A program made the translations under genes and the position numbers. The notes under the pieces are model-generated. The model did not search any database. It saw nothing but the letters and a program-made list of their open reading frames with translations, and was not told the origin of the DNA. DNA of 64,000 nt from CAWFXC01 sp963819735. Its GTDB lineage: Bacteria > Actinomycetota > Acidimicrobiia > IMCC26256 > DASPTH01. Below, in pieces: positions 53,214 through 62,106 of the stretch. The stretch's first letter is position 1, and every line of letters begins with the position of its first letter. Where the stretch lies: assembly GCA_963819735.1 (NCBI GenBank), contig CAWFXC010000001.1:2170001-2234000 (forward strand). Reading direction: 5' to 3'.

Positions 53214-53849
53214 ATGGCACCGATCGCGATGTTCAACGCCCTCTGGTTCTCCGACGACGACGGCAGGCGCTACGCCAAGTACGGCGCAGCCGTCATGCCG
53301 ATCATCGAGCAGGTTGGCGCAGACACCCTGTTCCCACCACTCCCTGTCGACCAGGCACTAGAAGGCGGCTTCGATCCTGATCTCGCGGTCTTCATTCGGT
53401 ATCCCTCCGCCGAGGCCTTCGACGCGATGTGGACCAGCGACACCTATGCAGAAGTCGCCCCACTGCGATCCGACGGTCTGAAAAAGGCGGTCTTGACGCG
53501 CTGCAGGATCGAACCGGCCGATGCCGAGCCCGTCGTCGTCGAATCCGGAATCGCTGTGCTCAACATGCTGTGGTTCAAGCCCGGCGGCCGTGCGCGCTAC
53601 GACGAATATCTCGAAGCCGCTCGCCCCCTCGTTGAACGCGTCGGCGGCCACTACGTGACCCCACGATTCCTCCCAGAAGAGGCCGTCGAAGGCGACTTCC
53701 AACCGGACCTGATCTTCATCGGGCAATACCCCTCACGGGACGCGCTGTTCTCACTGATCGCCGACCCCGACTACCGAACCCCCTCGCTGATCCGCAGCGA
53801 AGCAGTGGAGCGCTCTGTCACGACCACCCTGCGAAGCGCCACGCCGTAG
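53214..53849 (+). CDS. tandem DUF1330-like protein
   Basis: A 211-residue protein made of two similar halves. IAMFNALWFSDDDGRRYAKYGAAVMPIIEQVGADTLFPP in the first matches VLNMLWFKPGGRARYDEYLEAARPLVERVGGHYVTP in the second, and PDLAVFIRYPSAEAFDAMWTSDTYAEVAPLR matches PDLIFIGQYPSRDALFSLIADPDYRTPSLI. Each half is a dimeric alpha/beta-barrel (DUF1330-like) repeat, so the protein is a fused pseudo-dimer. Substrate unknown. Confidence 0.8.
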   Translation: MAPIAMFNALWFSDDDGRRYAKYGAAVMPIIEQVGADTLFPPLPVDQALEGGFDPDLAVFIRYPSAEAFDAMWTSDTYAEVAPLRSDGLKKAVLTRCRIEPADAEPVVVESGIAVLNMLWFKPGGRARYDEYLEAARPLVERVGGHYVTPRFLPEEAVEGDFQPDLIFIGQYPSRDALFSLIADPDYRTPSLIRSEAVERSVTTTLRSATP

Positions 53850-54257
53850 AGCGCACAGATTGCCCTGGCGTCATTACGCGCGCCCACCCCAGCGTCCGGG
53901 AAATGTCCCCCGAGCCAATCAGGCAGTTCTTTCGCGACCTAATGCGGCGGCTGTGTAGCGCGTGGGACCTTGTCCGATCCGTTGGGGAGAAACACGACGA
54001 CGGATTCCCGTAGCAGTGTTGATTCTGCCTCTCGCTAGGCAGGCTTCCGGGAGCGTTGCTCCGGCCCTGGTAGCGCAGTTGCGCAGATCCCATGAGACGC
54101 CTGGTTCGGGCCGGACGACCCCAATGGATTGGCGGTTTTCGCGACCGGTGCGGTCTTCGTTCGAAGCGGATTGGCCGCGGACGCACCGGCGTCGGGGGCG
54201 AGAGCCATATGAGAGCATGCGACGAGTCCGAGTCGACGGGAAGTAGCTGGCCTGCTC
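53850..54257. other. gene-free stretch containing repeat copy A
   Basis: No protein-like frame. It holds the first copy (53870-53920) of a roughly 50-bp direct repeat that recurs at 55633-55684 on the other side of the permease gene. Confidence 0.5.
53870..53920. repeat. direct repeat A flanking the permease gene
   Basis: Matches 55633-55684 at close to 88 percent by eye: both read gccctggc..tca.tacgcgcg, then cccaccccagcg and aatgtcccccga. Same orientation, 1.76 kb apart. Confidence 0.75.
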
Positions 54258-55469
54258 ATGACATCTGTCGTGATCTGCGTCGCCTTGGTGGCGTGCGGGT
54301 ATCTCTTGAGTCGTCGTCAGGTTCGCACATCGGATGCTTGGCGCGCGACGGCAACACCGCTTGCGTCCATTATCGGGAGCGGCTTCCTCGTGCTCGCGCC
54401 GCTCTTGTACGCGACGGTCGGCGGCTGGGCTCCGGTCGCTATAGCCGGCATCGTCGTGTTGGGCTACGCGATTGGCTCGACGATCCGCTTCAACATCACG
54501 AACACGGAAGGACTTCTCAATTCGGAGAAGCCCCCTCGATTCATCGTCGACGTCGAACGCGTGTCGCGATTCGTGCTCGGTCTTGCCTACATGATCTCGG
54601 TCGGTTTCTATCTCCGGCTGCTTTCGGCGTTCCTGCTCCAAGCAGCCGGAGTCGAGAGCGCCCTCATCGGCCGCGTCATCACGACCGCGATCCTGGGTGT
54701 GATCGCGCTTGTTGGATGGTTTCGAGGTCTCCACGGAATCGAAACGTTCGAAGTCCCCGCGGTGGACATCAAGCTCGTCATCATCGCGGGACTCCTGGCC
54801 GGACTGTGGGTGTACGCCCTTACCCACCACACCTCGGCGCTCGATGCGTTCGCTCGATATCCGATCACGGGCGACGCGCTGACCGTCGCCCGCCGTCTTG
54901 GCGGGATGATCCTGGTCGTGCAGGGCTTCGAAACCTCCCGGTATCTCGGCCGCTACTACAACCCGACGCTACGCACCCTTACCATGCGTCGCGCACAGAT
55001 CCTCAGTGGCGCAATCTACGTAACCTTCGCCGTCCTGATCGTGCCTCTCTTCGGTCATCTCGGCAGCGGCCCCCAAGAAACTTCGATCATCGACGCGGCG
55101 CGCTATGTCGCACCTCTACTCGCACCGCTGCTCATCGTCGCTGCCATCGCGAGCCAGCTTTCAGCCGCTGCAGCCGATGCCGCGGGCGGCAGCGAAATGA
55201 TTACCGAGCGCCCACGACACGAGCCTGGCAACGTGGGCTATCTCGTCGTCGCCGCCGGAGCCACGGTCATCGTCTGGGCAACCGACGTGTTCGGCATCGT
55301 CAGCATCGCATCTCGAGCCTTCGCCGCCTACTACCTCTGCCAAGCAGTAATCGCAGCAGCTACCGCGACCCACACACGGCCGAGGAACTACCGGCTCGTC
55401 GCTACCGCCAACATCGCACTGTCACTCCTACTGGCGTTCATCGTTATCGCGGCAATCCCCGGCGCCTAG
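54258..55469 (+). CDS. APC-superfamily-like permease
   Basis: A 403-residue membrane protein with about eleven hydrophobic segments, for example PLASIIGSGFLVLAPLLYATVGGWAPVAIAGIVVLGYAIGS, LVIIAGLLAGLWVYAL and ILSGAIYVTFAVLIVPLFGHLGSG. The GSGFLVLAPLL helix break resembles the substrate-binding first helix of amino-acid/APC transporters. The substrate is not evident. No partner genes; it is enclosed by two direct repeats, suggesting it arrived or duplicated as a unit. Confidence 0.75.
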   Translation: MTSVVICVALVACGYLLSRRQVRTSDAWRATATPLASIIGSGFLVLAPLLYATVGGWAPVAIAGIVVLGYAIGSTIRFNITNTEGLLNSEKPPRFIVDVERVSRFVLGLAYMISVGFYLRLLSAFLLQAAGVESALIGRVITTAILGVIALVGWFRGLHGIETFEVPAVDIKLVIIAGLLAGLWVYALTHHTSALDAFARYPITGDALTVARRLGGMILVVQGFETSRYLGRYYNPTLRTLTMRRAQILSGAIYVTFAVLIVPLFGHLGSGPQETSIIDAARYVAPLLAPLLIVAAIASQLSAAAADAAGGSEMITERPRHEPGNVGYLVVAAGATVIVWATDVFGIVSIASRAFAAYYLCQAVIAAATATHTRPRNYRLVATANIALSLLLAFIVIAAIPGA

Positions 55470-55832
55470 ACATCACATCGCCTAGCAAGCGCTACCCACC
55501 TCGCGCACGCCCTCCGCGCACAGAACGCGCGCACCGAACGTTCACTCGACGGCCCAGACGGGCGCACGTAGCGGCACATCGATCGCTCTCGAAGTTAAGT
55601 CGCCCTGGGCGGCTTGATCCGACAGACTGCCCGCCCTGGCATCACTACGCGCGCCCACCCCAGCGTTCGGCAATGTCCCCCGAACAACCGGGGGAAGTGG
55701 TCGCCCTAATGTGCGCGACCCACGTCGGTTCGGCGGACCCGCGGGACCGCTCCGACCGACGCCAAAGGCGTTTCCGGCATTGTCCTGGACGGTCACGACT
55801 GAGCAACTGGCTACGGCTCTCCGTCCGCGAAG
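55470..55832. other. gene-free stretch containing repeat copy B
   Basis: No protein-like frame; holds the second copy of the direct repeat. Confidence 0.5.
55633..55684. repeat. direct repeat B flanking the permease gene
   Basis: Second copy of the repeat at 53870-53920, same orientation, followed in both places by a similar ccctaatg stretch 25-30 bases on. Confidence 0.75.
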
Positions 55833-55859
55833 ATGTCGGGGATCATGCCTCGCAGACTG

Positions 55860-56300
55860 CGGCCGTGCTTCGGGTGTGGGGACACCACGGAGCGAAAGTC
55901 CGCCGTCGACGCAGATGCACTGTCCTTGTCCTCCGTTTGCATTGAACGGTACGTCCCGTTGAGGGTCGCGTTCGTCGTCATGGCAAACAGGTCAGCCGGA
56001 CTTCTCCGGGAAGCTGCCAACCATCGCGCTGTACGCCGAGTTGACCGCGAGGCGAAGCGGCCCGCATCGCTCAACTGCAGCCGCGACCGGTCGTTGCACC
56101 GATTCGGTATCGGAGATGTCGCACTGCACGGCCGTTGCGTGTCCGCCTAACGCCTAGACCGCCGTGTTCAGGACGTCAACGCGATGCCCAGCGATGGCGA
56201 CCTTCCCGCCGGCATTCACGATCGCCTCGGCACGCGCAAAACCGATTCCTGTCCCGCCGCCGGTCGCGAACGTTGCCGTGCCCCGCAATTTGTCGCCGTT
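55860..56300 (-). pseudogene. decayed short-chain dehydrogenase/reductase
   Basis: Pieces of one SDR appear in order on the minus strand in different frames: the cofactor loop TGGGTGIGFARAEAIVNAGGKVAIAG (near 56290-56160), then ATAVQCDISDTESVQRPVAAAVERCGPLRLAVNSAYSAMVGSF (near 56130-56000), then GQCICVDGGLSF (near 55930-55890). The catalytic YxxxK region is missing, so besides frameshifts there is an internal deletion of about 300 bases. Not functional. Confidence 0.7.
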
Positions 56301-56589
56301 CACGACCCCCCGCCTCAGTTCTGCATGCCTGATGCGCACCGTGATGGACATCGCGCCTTCCACTCCGGCACCGTGCCGCACACCCGCCCCAGCTTGCGTT
56401 GATGTACTCGGAGCGGAGCGAAAGCAGTTCTGGCGTGTAGGAATGGGGCACTGTGTCGTCCACTCTTCGCTCGCGCTGCTGCGGGTCAGTCGGCGGTTCG
56501 GCGGAGTACAGCGTAAGGCCGCCGTTCTTGCTTCGATGCGGGCGCGCTCATCGTGGCGGCGTGGTCCTCTACGCATCTAGCGTGTCGAG
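56301..56589. other. gene-free stretch
   Basis: Between the SDR remnant and the secreted hydrolase; no protein-like frame seen. Confidence 0.45.
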
Positions 56590-57582
56590 ATGCGGCGTGG
56601 AAGAAGGTCGGTGGCGGTGTTGGCGTTAGCCGCCCTGTCCTTGGGTGGCCCCGGTTTGTCAGCGGCGGCGCAGTCGTTGCAGGCAACGGCGACGCTGTCC
56701 TACGCCTTTGTGGATTCCACGCGTCCCACTCCGTGTACGGGCGCGACGGACCGGACATTGAACGTGACGGTGGTGACGCCGGGGGTTTCGAGCCCGTCAC
56801 CAGTGGTTCTGGTCGGACCGGGGAGTGGCGCGTCGCAACGCGCGGTGGCGAAAGCCGACGCCGCTGCACTCGCGGCCCGAGGCTACGTCGGCGTTGCTCT
56901 CGACTTCCCGTGCACGAACGCCCCGGGACTCTCGACCACCGACCCGACCGTTGCGCTCGACATCTACCACCAGCCCGGCGACGTGAGCTTCGTGCTCACC
57001 AATCTGCTCTCCCTGAGCGCCTCGCCAGGCAACCCGCTGTCGGGACTCCTCGATCCTGCACGGGTGGGTTTGGTGGGCACTTCGAGCGGCGCGGTCACCG
57101 GCTTGTTGTTCTTCAATACGTGCTGCACCGACGCGCGTATCCGTGCAATGGAAATCATCAAGGGCTTCCCGCCGCCGACCTCGACCGGGCTCCCACTCAC
57201 GGGCGTATACGACTGGTCTCGCCCAATCGCCACGTATTTCTGGAGCGGATGCCTCGACGTCGTCACCGCCTACGAGCCCGCATCATCCGCGTACGCGCAA
57301 CTGGGCCCCCCCAAAGCGTTCGTCACCGACCCCAGCGGAAATCACGACACACCACCGACCTTCCCCGACGGAACCACCGACGCGTTCCTCGACCGGTTCG
57401 TCGCGGGCGACACCTCACCCGCGACCGCAGCACCATTCCTCGCAGCCGACAACGACCCGTACTTCGCGTTCGACCTCGGTGACTCGATCGCCGCCCACCC
57501 CGCCACCGCAGGCTGTGCGCCAGCCGAATCGACGCCAAGCGTGCTCGCGCCGATCGTGCTCGCACCCACCTTCACCGGCTGA
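56590..57582 (+). CDS. secreted alpha/beta hydrolase
   Basis: A 330-residue exported protein. Residues 1-27 are a signal peptide (SVAVLALAALSLGGPGLSAAA). The mature part is an alpha/beta hydrolase of the chlorophyllase/dienelactone-hydrolase type: PVVLVGPGSGASQRAVAKADAAALAARGYVGVALDFP, the nucleophile elbow GLVGTSSGA and a late DPSGNHD with the probable His. Four paired Cys fit an extracellular enzyme. Substrate unknown. Confidence 0.8.
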   Translation: MRRGRRSVAVLALAALSLGGPGLSAAAQSLQATATLSYAFVDSTRPTPCTGATDRTLNVTVVTPGVSSPSPVVLVGPGSGASQRAVAKADAAALAARGYVGVALDFPCTNAPGLSTTDPTVALDIYHQPGDVSFVLTNLLSLSASPGNPLSGLLDPARVGLVGTSSGAVTGLLFFNTCCTDARIRAMEIIKGFPPPTSTGLPLTGVYDWSRPIATYFWSGCLDVVTAYEPASSAYAQLGPPKAFVTDPSGNHDTPPTFPDGTTDAFLDRFVAGDTSPATAAPFLAADNDPYFAFDLGDSIAAHPATAGCAPAESTPSVLAPIVLAPTFTG

Positions 57583-57672
57583 GCTGTATCCGTACGGCGC
57601 GGCGAACCGCGGATTGCCTGCTGCAGGGTGCGGGGCGACGCCAGCCCGCTCGCACTATTCGAAGCCGATCAC

Positions 57673-58034
57673 TCAGGCGCACACCCACGTACGCGCCGTT
57701 GACTGCTCGTCGGCCGTGAAACCCTTCACTTCGCCAGGAATGAGGTAACCGAAGATCTCAATCGAATGACGAACCCTATCCTTCTCGGTCACGACCGCGA
57801 CCTTCTCCCACCTCGTGATGTGCGAGACCCGACCCTGGTGTCGTCCCATATCGCCCCTGCGGTAAGTCCATCGAACTCCCCGGCCAGCACGTATAGGAAG
57901 CGAATCTTGTCGTGGCCTTCGAGCGCCTGGTCGACAGCGGGCATCAAGACCTTCTCGTAGTCGTCACTCGTCAACTCGCCCCTGGCGACGAAGCCGACAA
58001 CGTTGTCAGGCAGATCAGCGATTCGATCGAGCAT
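57673..58034 (-). pseudogene. SpoIIAA-like (STAS-like) protein with a frameshift
   Basis: From ATG 58034: IADLPDNVVGFVARGELTSDDYEKVLMPAVDQALEGHDKIRFLYVLAGEFDGLTAGAIWDDTRVG, the SpoIIAA-like family core. The rest (RWEKVAVVTEKDRVRHSIEIFGYLIPGEVKGF) is in another frame ending at 57673; the switch is at 57821-57835. With a one-base correction it is a normal protein of about 120 residues. Such proteins are thought to bind lipids or act in stress signalling. Confidence 0.75.
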
Positions 58035-58197
58035 GGCGATTCCCTCTAAGGAGGAGGACGCGCACCGTGTAAGGCAACGTCACGGCCGACTCAACGCTCA
58101 CATCATGCTCGTGCTGGAACGGGTCCGCCCGCCCACCCGAGTGTGCGTTGATGTACCCCGAGTGCGAGCGCGGAACGACAGATATGGAGCGCCAGCC

Positions 58198-58920
58198 TCA
58201 GCCCGCCATCGCCATCTCGGGACTCGCGAGCGGGCTCGACAGACGGAAGCCCTTCCACGCGCAGTAGATCCCGAGCGACGCTTCCCATGCGATCTCGGGC
58301 AAGGAAAGGAGGGCCCCGGGTCCCGACCCGTTCTTGTAGACATCGAATAGTTGCAGCACGAAGGACAGGATTAGTAGCGGCCCACCGATTAGACCCAGCA
58401 TTGCCATGCCGCGCGGCACGAGGCCCGAGCGGTACATCAGATAGCCGAGCATCAAGCCGTTACCGAAGCCGACTACGAGTCCAGGCCCGAAGAGGAAAGC
58501 CCATTCGTAAGTGTGCACGAGGGAACTACCTTGCTGGACGAGCGCGGTCGCGGCGCCACCACCAGGTAGGCGGCTCAGCGCATCCATCACGTTCACGACC
58601 GAAATGATGCTCATGAGGCCGATCGCGATGATTGTCGATTCCATGATGCGAGCCGCGACGTACCCGAGCGAAACAGTCTCACTCTGTCGCCTCACGAGCG
58701 GATAGATCACCACCGCCGTCGCGATGTTGGTGACGATCAGTCCGAACTCAAAGATCGCGCCGATCTTCAAGCTGGTTGTGTCACCGGCTCCCGGAACGAA
58801 GCGCATGTTGTTCCAGCTCGCGCCGACTCCGTGGATGAAGAGGAGCCGGGCTGGGATGCTCGTCACGAAAGTTCCGATGAAGAACCAACCGAAGATACGA
58901 CCAGTCCGCTGAACGTCCAT
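58198..58920 (-). CDS. DUF4386 membrane protein
   Basis: A 240-residue protein with about six hydrophobic segments. TGRIFGWFFIGTFVTSIPARLLF at the start, ARIMESTIIAIGLMSIISVV in the middle and FLFGPGLVVGFGNGLMLGYLMYRSGLVPRGMAMLGLIGGPLLI match DUF4386, a family of unknown function. No partner genes. Confidence 0.85.
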   Translation of the reverse strand: MDVQRTGRIFGWFFIGTFVTSIPARLLFIHGVGASWNNMRFVPGAGDTTSLKIGAIFEFGLIVTNIATAVVIYPLVRRQSETVSLGYVAARIMESTIIAIGLMSIISVVNVMDALSRLPGGGAATALVQQGSSLVHTYEWAFLFGPGLVVGFGNGLMLGYLMYRSGLVPRGMAMLGLIGGPLLILSFVLQLFDVYKNGSGPGALLSLPEIAWEASLGIYCAWKGFRLSSPLASPEMAMAG

Positions 58921-59168
58921 TCAGGCCCCCCTGGATGATCCCTGCGCGACGCTGGCGATCACTTTGATGAATGGATTTGCTCTTGCTCGGGCGGGACACT
59001 ACATGTCTCTTGTCGCCGACGTAAGGAAGTTTCGATCTTTCGCCGAACGGATGGAGCATGGTGGCGACGCGGATCCTTAGTACGGTTGACCGGATCGCAC
59101 GAGGTGCGCTCAGGCACTGCCTCGTCGAGCGGGCATGTGGCTTGCTCGTCTCGACGTAGGGAGCCACC
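58921..59168. other. gene-free stretch
   Basis: Divergent region between the DUF4386 gene and a small membrane protein gene. Nothing recognisable beyond presumed promoters. Confidence 0.45.
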
Positions 59169-59423
59169 GTGGACATTGATGCGAACGCATCCGGCAAAGG
59201 ACCGCGCGGACCCTGGTGGCTTCCGTTGCTGATCACCGCCGTTGTTTTGATCGTCATAACGATCGGCAACGCGACCCAGGGTCGGCACGTCGCCAATCCC
59301 GCGTCCCCCGCTGGGGCAATCGCTACCTCGCTGGCGATTGGCACGATAATTGGACTTCCTGCGTTCTTTGCTGGCAAGCGGTATGCCCGTCGATCAACAA
59401 TGACGCGCCCGCGGTCCGCGTGA
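59169..59423 (+). CDS. small two-segment membrane protein
   Basis: An 84-residue protein from GTG 59169 with hydrophobic segments WWLPLLITAVVLIVITIGNA and ASPAGAIATSLAIGTIIGLPAFFAG and a basic end (GKRYARRS). No family recognised. Confidence 0.55.
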   Translation: MDIDANASGKGPRGPWWLPLLITAVVLIVITIGNATQGRHVANPASPAGAIATSLAIGTIIGLPAFFAGKRYARRSTMTRPRSA

Positions 59424-59510
59424 ACCCGCGCCGAAACGGGCCCGGTTCTGGAGCGGTCTCGCCTGAACACCGCAGCGTGCTCTCGCTCGAGTCCACTGTG
59501 GTACTGCCGT

Positions 59511-59840
59511 TTGCTACGACAGGATGCCCTCAGAACGTTCCAAGGCCAGCCGCTACCTGAGAAGTTTCGCGACACACTCGTTGTCGTGCAGAACGATGAC
59601 GACTGGAAGCTCGCAAGCATCCACATGAGCTTCATCGCCTGGACGCCAGGAGCACCCCGGTGGCCTGACGTCAGCCATGAGCGGAAGCTGGCGAACGTCC
59701 GGCCAGATGGTCAGCTGACAACCAGACCTAAGAACCCAGAGCTCCACCCAACCTATCGCCGCTCGCCAACGCAGAGTCATGCTTTCAAAGCGGCACAGAG
59801 AGTCTCAAGCGAACCGTCGAGCATCGATGCACGCGCGTGA
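59511..59840 (+). pseudogene. possible C-terminal fragment of a SnoaL/DUF4440-like protein
   Basis: GQPLPEKFRDTLVVVQNDDDWKLASIHMSFIA resembles the last strands of SnoaL-like or DUF4440 proteins (pattern 'R-x-TxVxVxxxxxWKLAxxHxSxI'). The frame continues to 59840 without family character, and no N-terminal half is seen. Probably a remnant. Confidence 0.35.
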
Positions 59841-60305
59841 AGGAGCGCATCGCGGCTCTCGAGGCGAGCAGTCCGCAGCCCTCGCGCGGCCATTTGCAAA
59901 TACAGAACAATCTCTCGCGCCGCAAGATTTGGCTGATGCATTTATGGAGAGCACGGTCGGCGTCGGGGGGGCATGGTCAAATGGGGATATCGCCAGCCGG
60001 CGACCGTTGGACGGCAACGCTTTCCGAGCGCGCGCGAGTCATGTGATGAGCATTGATGCCGCGGTTACGCGACACGTCGTGCTTTAGGTTCACGTAACGA
60101 CGCGTGCATCGTCTACGCGTCGCGTGTGAACCCCTTGCGATGACTCTTTGGATGACGTCGCGACTCGTACGCGCGGTCTTGGTGCATACAAGCGACTTGC
60201 CTTCGTTCACGTAAGCGTCGCCGTCGGAGTTCTCTGCTGAGCCACGCGGACGACTACCGATCTGGCGTCGGGGCTAGGACTACACCATCGAGCGGAAACG
60301 AGACC
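59841..60305. other. gene-free stretch with a two-step hairpin
   Basis: No protein-like frame. It contains the hairpin at 60087-60132 and a related sequence (gttcacgtaagcgtcg) at about 60209. The integrative-element module begins just after. Confidence 0.5.
60087..60132. repeat. two-step inverted repeat
   Basis: GGTTCAC pairs with GTGAACC (7 bp) and, inside it, GACGCGT pairs with ACGCGTC (7 bp) around a 9-base loop; a small internal loop separates the stems. The left arm's gttcacgtaa recurs at about 60209. Possible recombination or origin element, or a structured RNA. Confidence 0.7.
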
Positions 60306-60644
60306 ATGACACTCAGGCAAGGCCAGCGCACCCCTCCCCGGTCCCTCAAGGAGCTACAGAAGACGGAACCGCTCGAGCGACTCGCGGAGTTGCGCGAGAT
60401 CCAGGAGGCGATTCCGATGCTTCGAGCTGAGGCCGTGCAGGAACTGCTCGACGCGGGCTGGACTCGCAACGCGATCGCCCTGGCACTCGGGATCACTCGG
60501 CAAGCGGTGTATCAGTGGGAAAGATCTGAACGCGCTAGGTGGGTCGCACTCGATGGGGGCGCCGTCTTGACCGTGTCGTACTTAGCTCTTACGCGTGTCG
60601 CACTTAGCACTAGCGCTGAGACTGTCGCACTTGGCACCTACTAG
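60306..60644 (+). CDS. HTH protein whose C-terminus is encoded by iteron repeats
   Basis: A 112-residue protein. Residues 39-74 (LRAEAVQELLDAGWTRNAIALALGITRQAVYQWERSE) are a helix-turn-helix. After it, the last 26 residues repeat (VSYLALTR, VALSTSAE, VALGT) because the DNA consists of 15-bp iteron-like repeats. It may control or initiate replication or repress the divergent Cys-motif gene by binding these repeats. No family assigned. Confidence 0.7.
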   Translation: MTLRQGQRTPPRSLKELQKTEPLERLAELREIQEAIPMLRAEAVQELLDAGWTRNAIALALGITRQAVYQWERSERARWVALDGGAVLTVSYLALTRVALSTSAETVALGTY

Positions 60645-60691
60645 ACAAGGGAAAGGTGCTAGATGCGACACCCCCAGTGCTAAGTGCGACA
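60574..60691. repeat. iteron-like array, consensus TGTCGCACTTAGCAC
   Basis: Three forward copies (60574-60588 TGTCGTACTTAGCTC, 60596-60610 TGTCGCACTTAGCAC, 60623-60637 TGTCGCACTTGGCAC) and two inverted copies (60656-60670, one block changed; 60677-60691, identical to the consensus). Forward copies are spaced 22 and 27 bases. The array spans the end of the HTH gene and the gap before the 3' end of the Cys-motif gene. Iterons of this kind mark replication origins or operators in plasmids and integrative elements. Confidence 0.85.
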
Positions 60692-60694
60692 TGG

Positions 60695-61408
60695 TTACGG
60701 GCTGCTTCGGAAACGCCGCCAGTCTTCAGCGAGCGCCTCCATGAACAGGTTCCCAAAATCGTCGGGAGTGAGGTCGGGCGGACGACTCGTGCCGTCCGGC
60801 CAGCACCGGCCTCGAGCGAGGTGGAGTTCTCTAGCGATCCCCACAAGGTCGGCTTCCGTCACTTCGTTGCGTGCCACTCCGAGCTTGCGCGACTGCGGCT
60901 CCTCACGGCGTCCGCGCTCCCTTCTCCACTCTCGACACGCATCCAACGCCCGCTTGGGAGCGAGAGCCTCAGGGCGGCGCAACTTCATCAGCAACAGACC
61001 AAGCGCTGCCCCAGGCGGCACGACACTGCACCTCACGGTCGGGCCTGAGAAGTCCCCGGTCGAAAACACCAGCAACGAGCCGCGTGCATCTTTGACCCAC
61101 ACGTACGGGAGACCGTGCCGCTGCAGCTTTCGTTTGACCTTGTTCCACTGCGTCCCAGGAACAGGTCCGACAAAGATCTGCTCGAACGGCTCGAAACAGC
61201 GCGCAATCCAGGCGATCTGTTTGCGTCGGTAGTCCGACCCACACTGCCCACATCGGGTCGAACCACACATGGGTGTGATCGAGTACACGTCTCCGCCTTC
61301 ATGCGTCTGCAAGAAGATCCTCCGACCGCACCAACGCGACGCCTCAGTCTCGGGTGCGACCGGCGCCGCACGTGAATAGTCCAACGCGTCGAGATCCAAA
61401 GCCCCCAT
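60695..61408 (-). CDS. Cys-motif protein, possible replication initiator of the element
   Basis: A 237-residue protein. Cys27, Cys48, Cys53 and Cys56 (WCGRR, then MCGSTRCGQC) make a zinc-site pattern like the one in replication initiators of actinomycete integrative elements. SDYRRKQIAWIARCFEPFEQIFVGPVPGTQWNKVKRKLQRHG follows, and a C-terminal part LTPDDFGNLFMEALAEDWRRF. No HUH or Walker motif was found, so the enzymatic class is open. Its 3' end abuts the iteron array. Confidence 0.5.
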   Translation of the reverse strand: MGALDLDALDYSRAAPVAPETEASRWCGRRIFLQTHEGGDVYSITPMCGSTRCGQCGSDYRRKQIAWIARCFEPFEQIFVGPVPGTQWNKVKRKLQRHGLPYVWVKDARGSLLVFSTGDFSGPTVRCSVVPPGAALGLLLMKLRRPEALAPKRALDACREWRRERGRREEPQSRKLGVARNEVTEADLVGIARELHLARGRCWPDGTSRPPDLTPDDFGNLFMEALAEDWRRFRSSP

Positions 61409-61442
61409 GAGTCACGTCGTCGCCGGAACCGTCCACAGCCCG

Positions 61443-62019
61443 CTAAGCCGGTCCGCCGGCACTCTCACGAATCCGACATTCCGCGCGCCACTCCTCGTCG
61501 AGGGCGTCATCCCGCTCGCGCGCTGACGTCCGATCTGCGTTCGCCATTCGCGCTCGAACACGAGCTCGCTCCGCTCGACGATCGGCGTCGCGAGCTAGAG
61601 CCTCGGCGAAACCGCGAACCTCCTCGCTCTGTTCCGGAAGCCTCGTTCGATAGAGCGCAGCCGTCCGTTGGCCGAGCTCATCGATGTAGCCCTCGACCGT
61701 GACAATCAGGTCCAGGAGCTCATGGATCTGAATCTCTGCGCAATTCAATGACCCGCCGAGGTCGTCCATCTCGGCGAATCGGTCGATGACACGACGGACC
61801 GCCCACTGCTGCGCGGCCAAACCAGAGAGTGCTCCGACGACAATGCCGCTTCCGGCGTAGGCACCCGAGTCTGATTCGGTTTCGGCTTGCGAAGGCTAAG
61901 ACATCTCCCATGTCACAGAACACGTTGCACATGTCGTCCCAATGCAGCGAGTCCTTGGGGCGGCCGTTCACAGAACTGTTGCGTTTTGACGCGATTTCAT
62001 CAAGCGAAGTCTGTTTCAT
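61443..62019 (-). pseudogene. coiled element protein A, with a frameshift (paralogue of 62107-62628)
   Basis: From ATG 62019: DEIASKRNSSVNGRPKDSLHWDDMCNVFCDMGDVLAF, then the frame switches near 61870-61895 to GSGIVVGALSGLAAQQWAVRRVIDRFAEMDDLGGSLNCAEIQIHELLDLIVTVEGYIDELGQRTAALYRTRLPEQ and an Arg/Glu-rich coiled tail ending at 61443. It shares its layout and several positions with the next upstream gene (EGxIxxELxQRxAALxR, RRAxRARxRARxA tail). One indel would restore about 191 residues. Function unknown. Confidence 0.6.
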
Positions 62020-62106
62020 CCGTCTCTCCTGATCGTCGTGTGCCTAGCCCGGTCGGCAGGGGTTTGTCGATGCCGGTTGCGGAATCTGCCGCGATTCGCA
62101 GCGCGT

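Noticed and set aside
53919..54830. Long minus-strand frame antisense to the permease
   Set aside because: Charged, low-complexity translation typical of the reverse of a membrane-protein gene in high-GC DNA; the plus strand has a clear permease.
60695..61408. Rolling-circle (HUH) replication protein
   Set aside because: The Cys pattern fits an initiator zinc site, but no HxH/HUH or catalytic Tyr motif could be identified, so only a possible initiator is stated.
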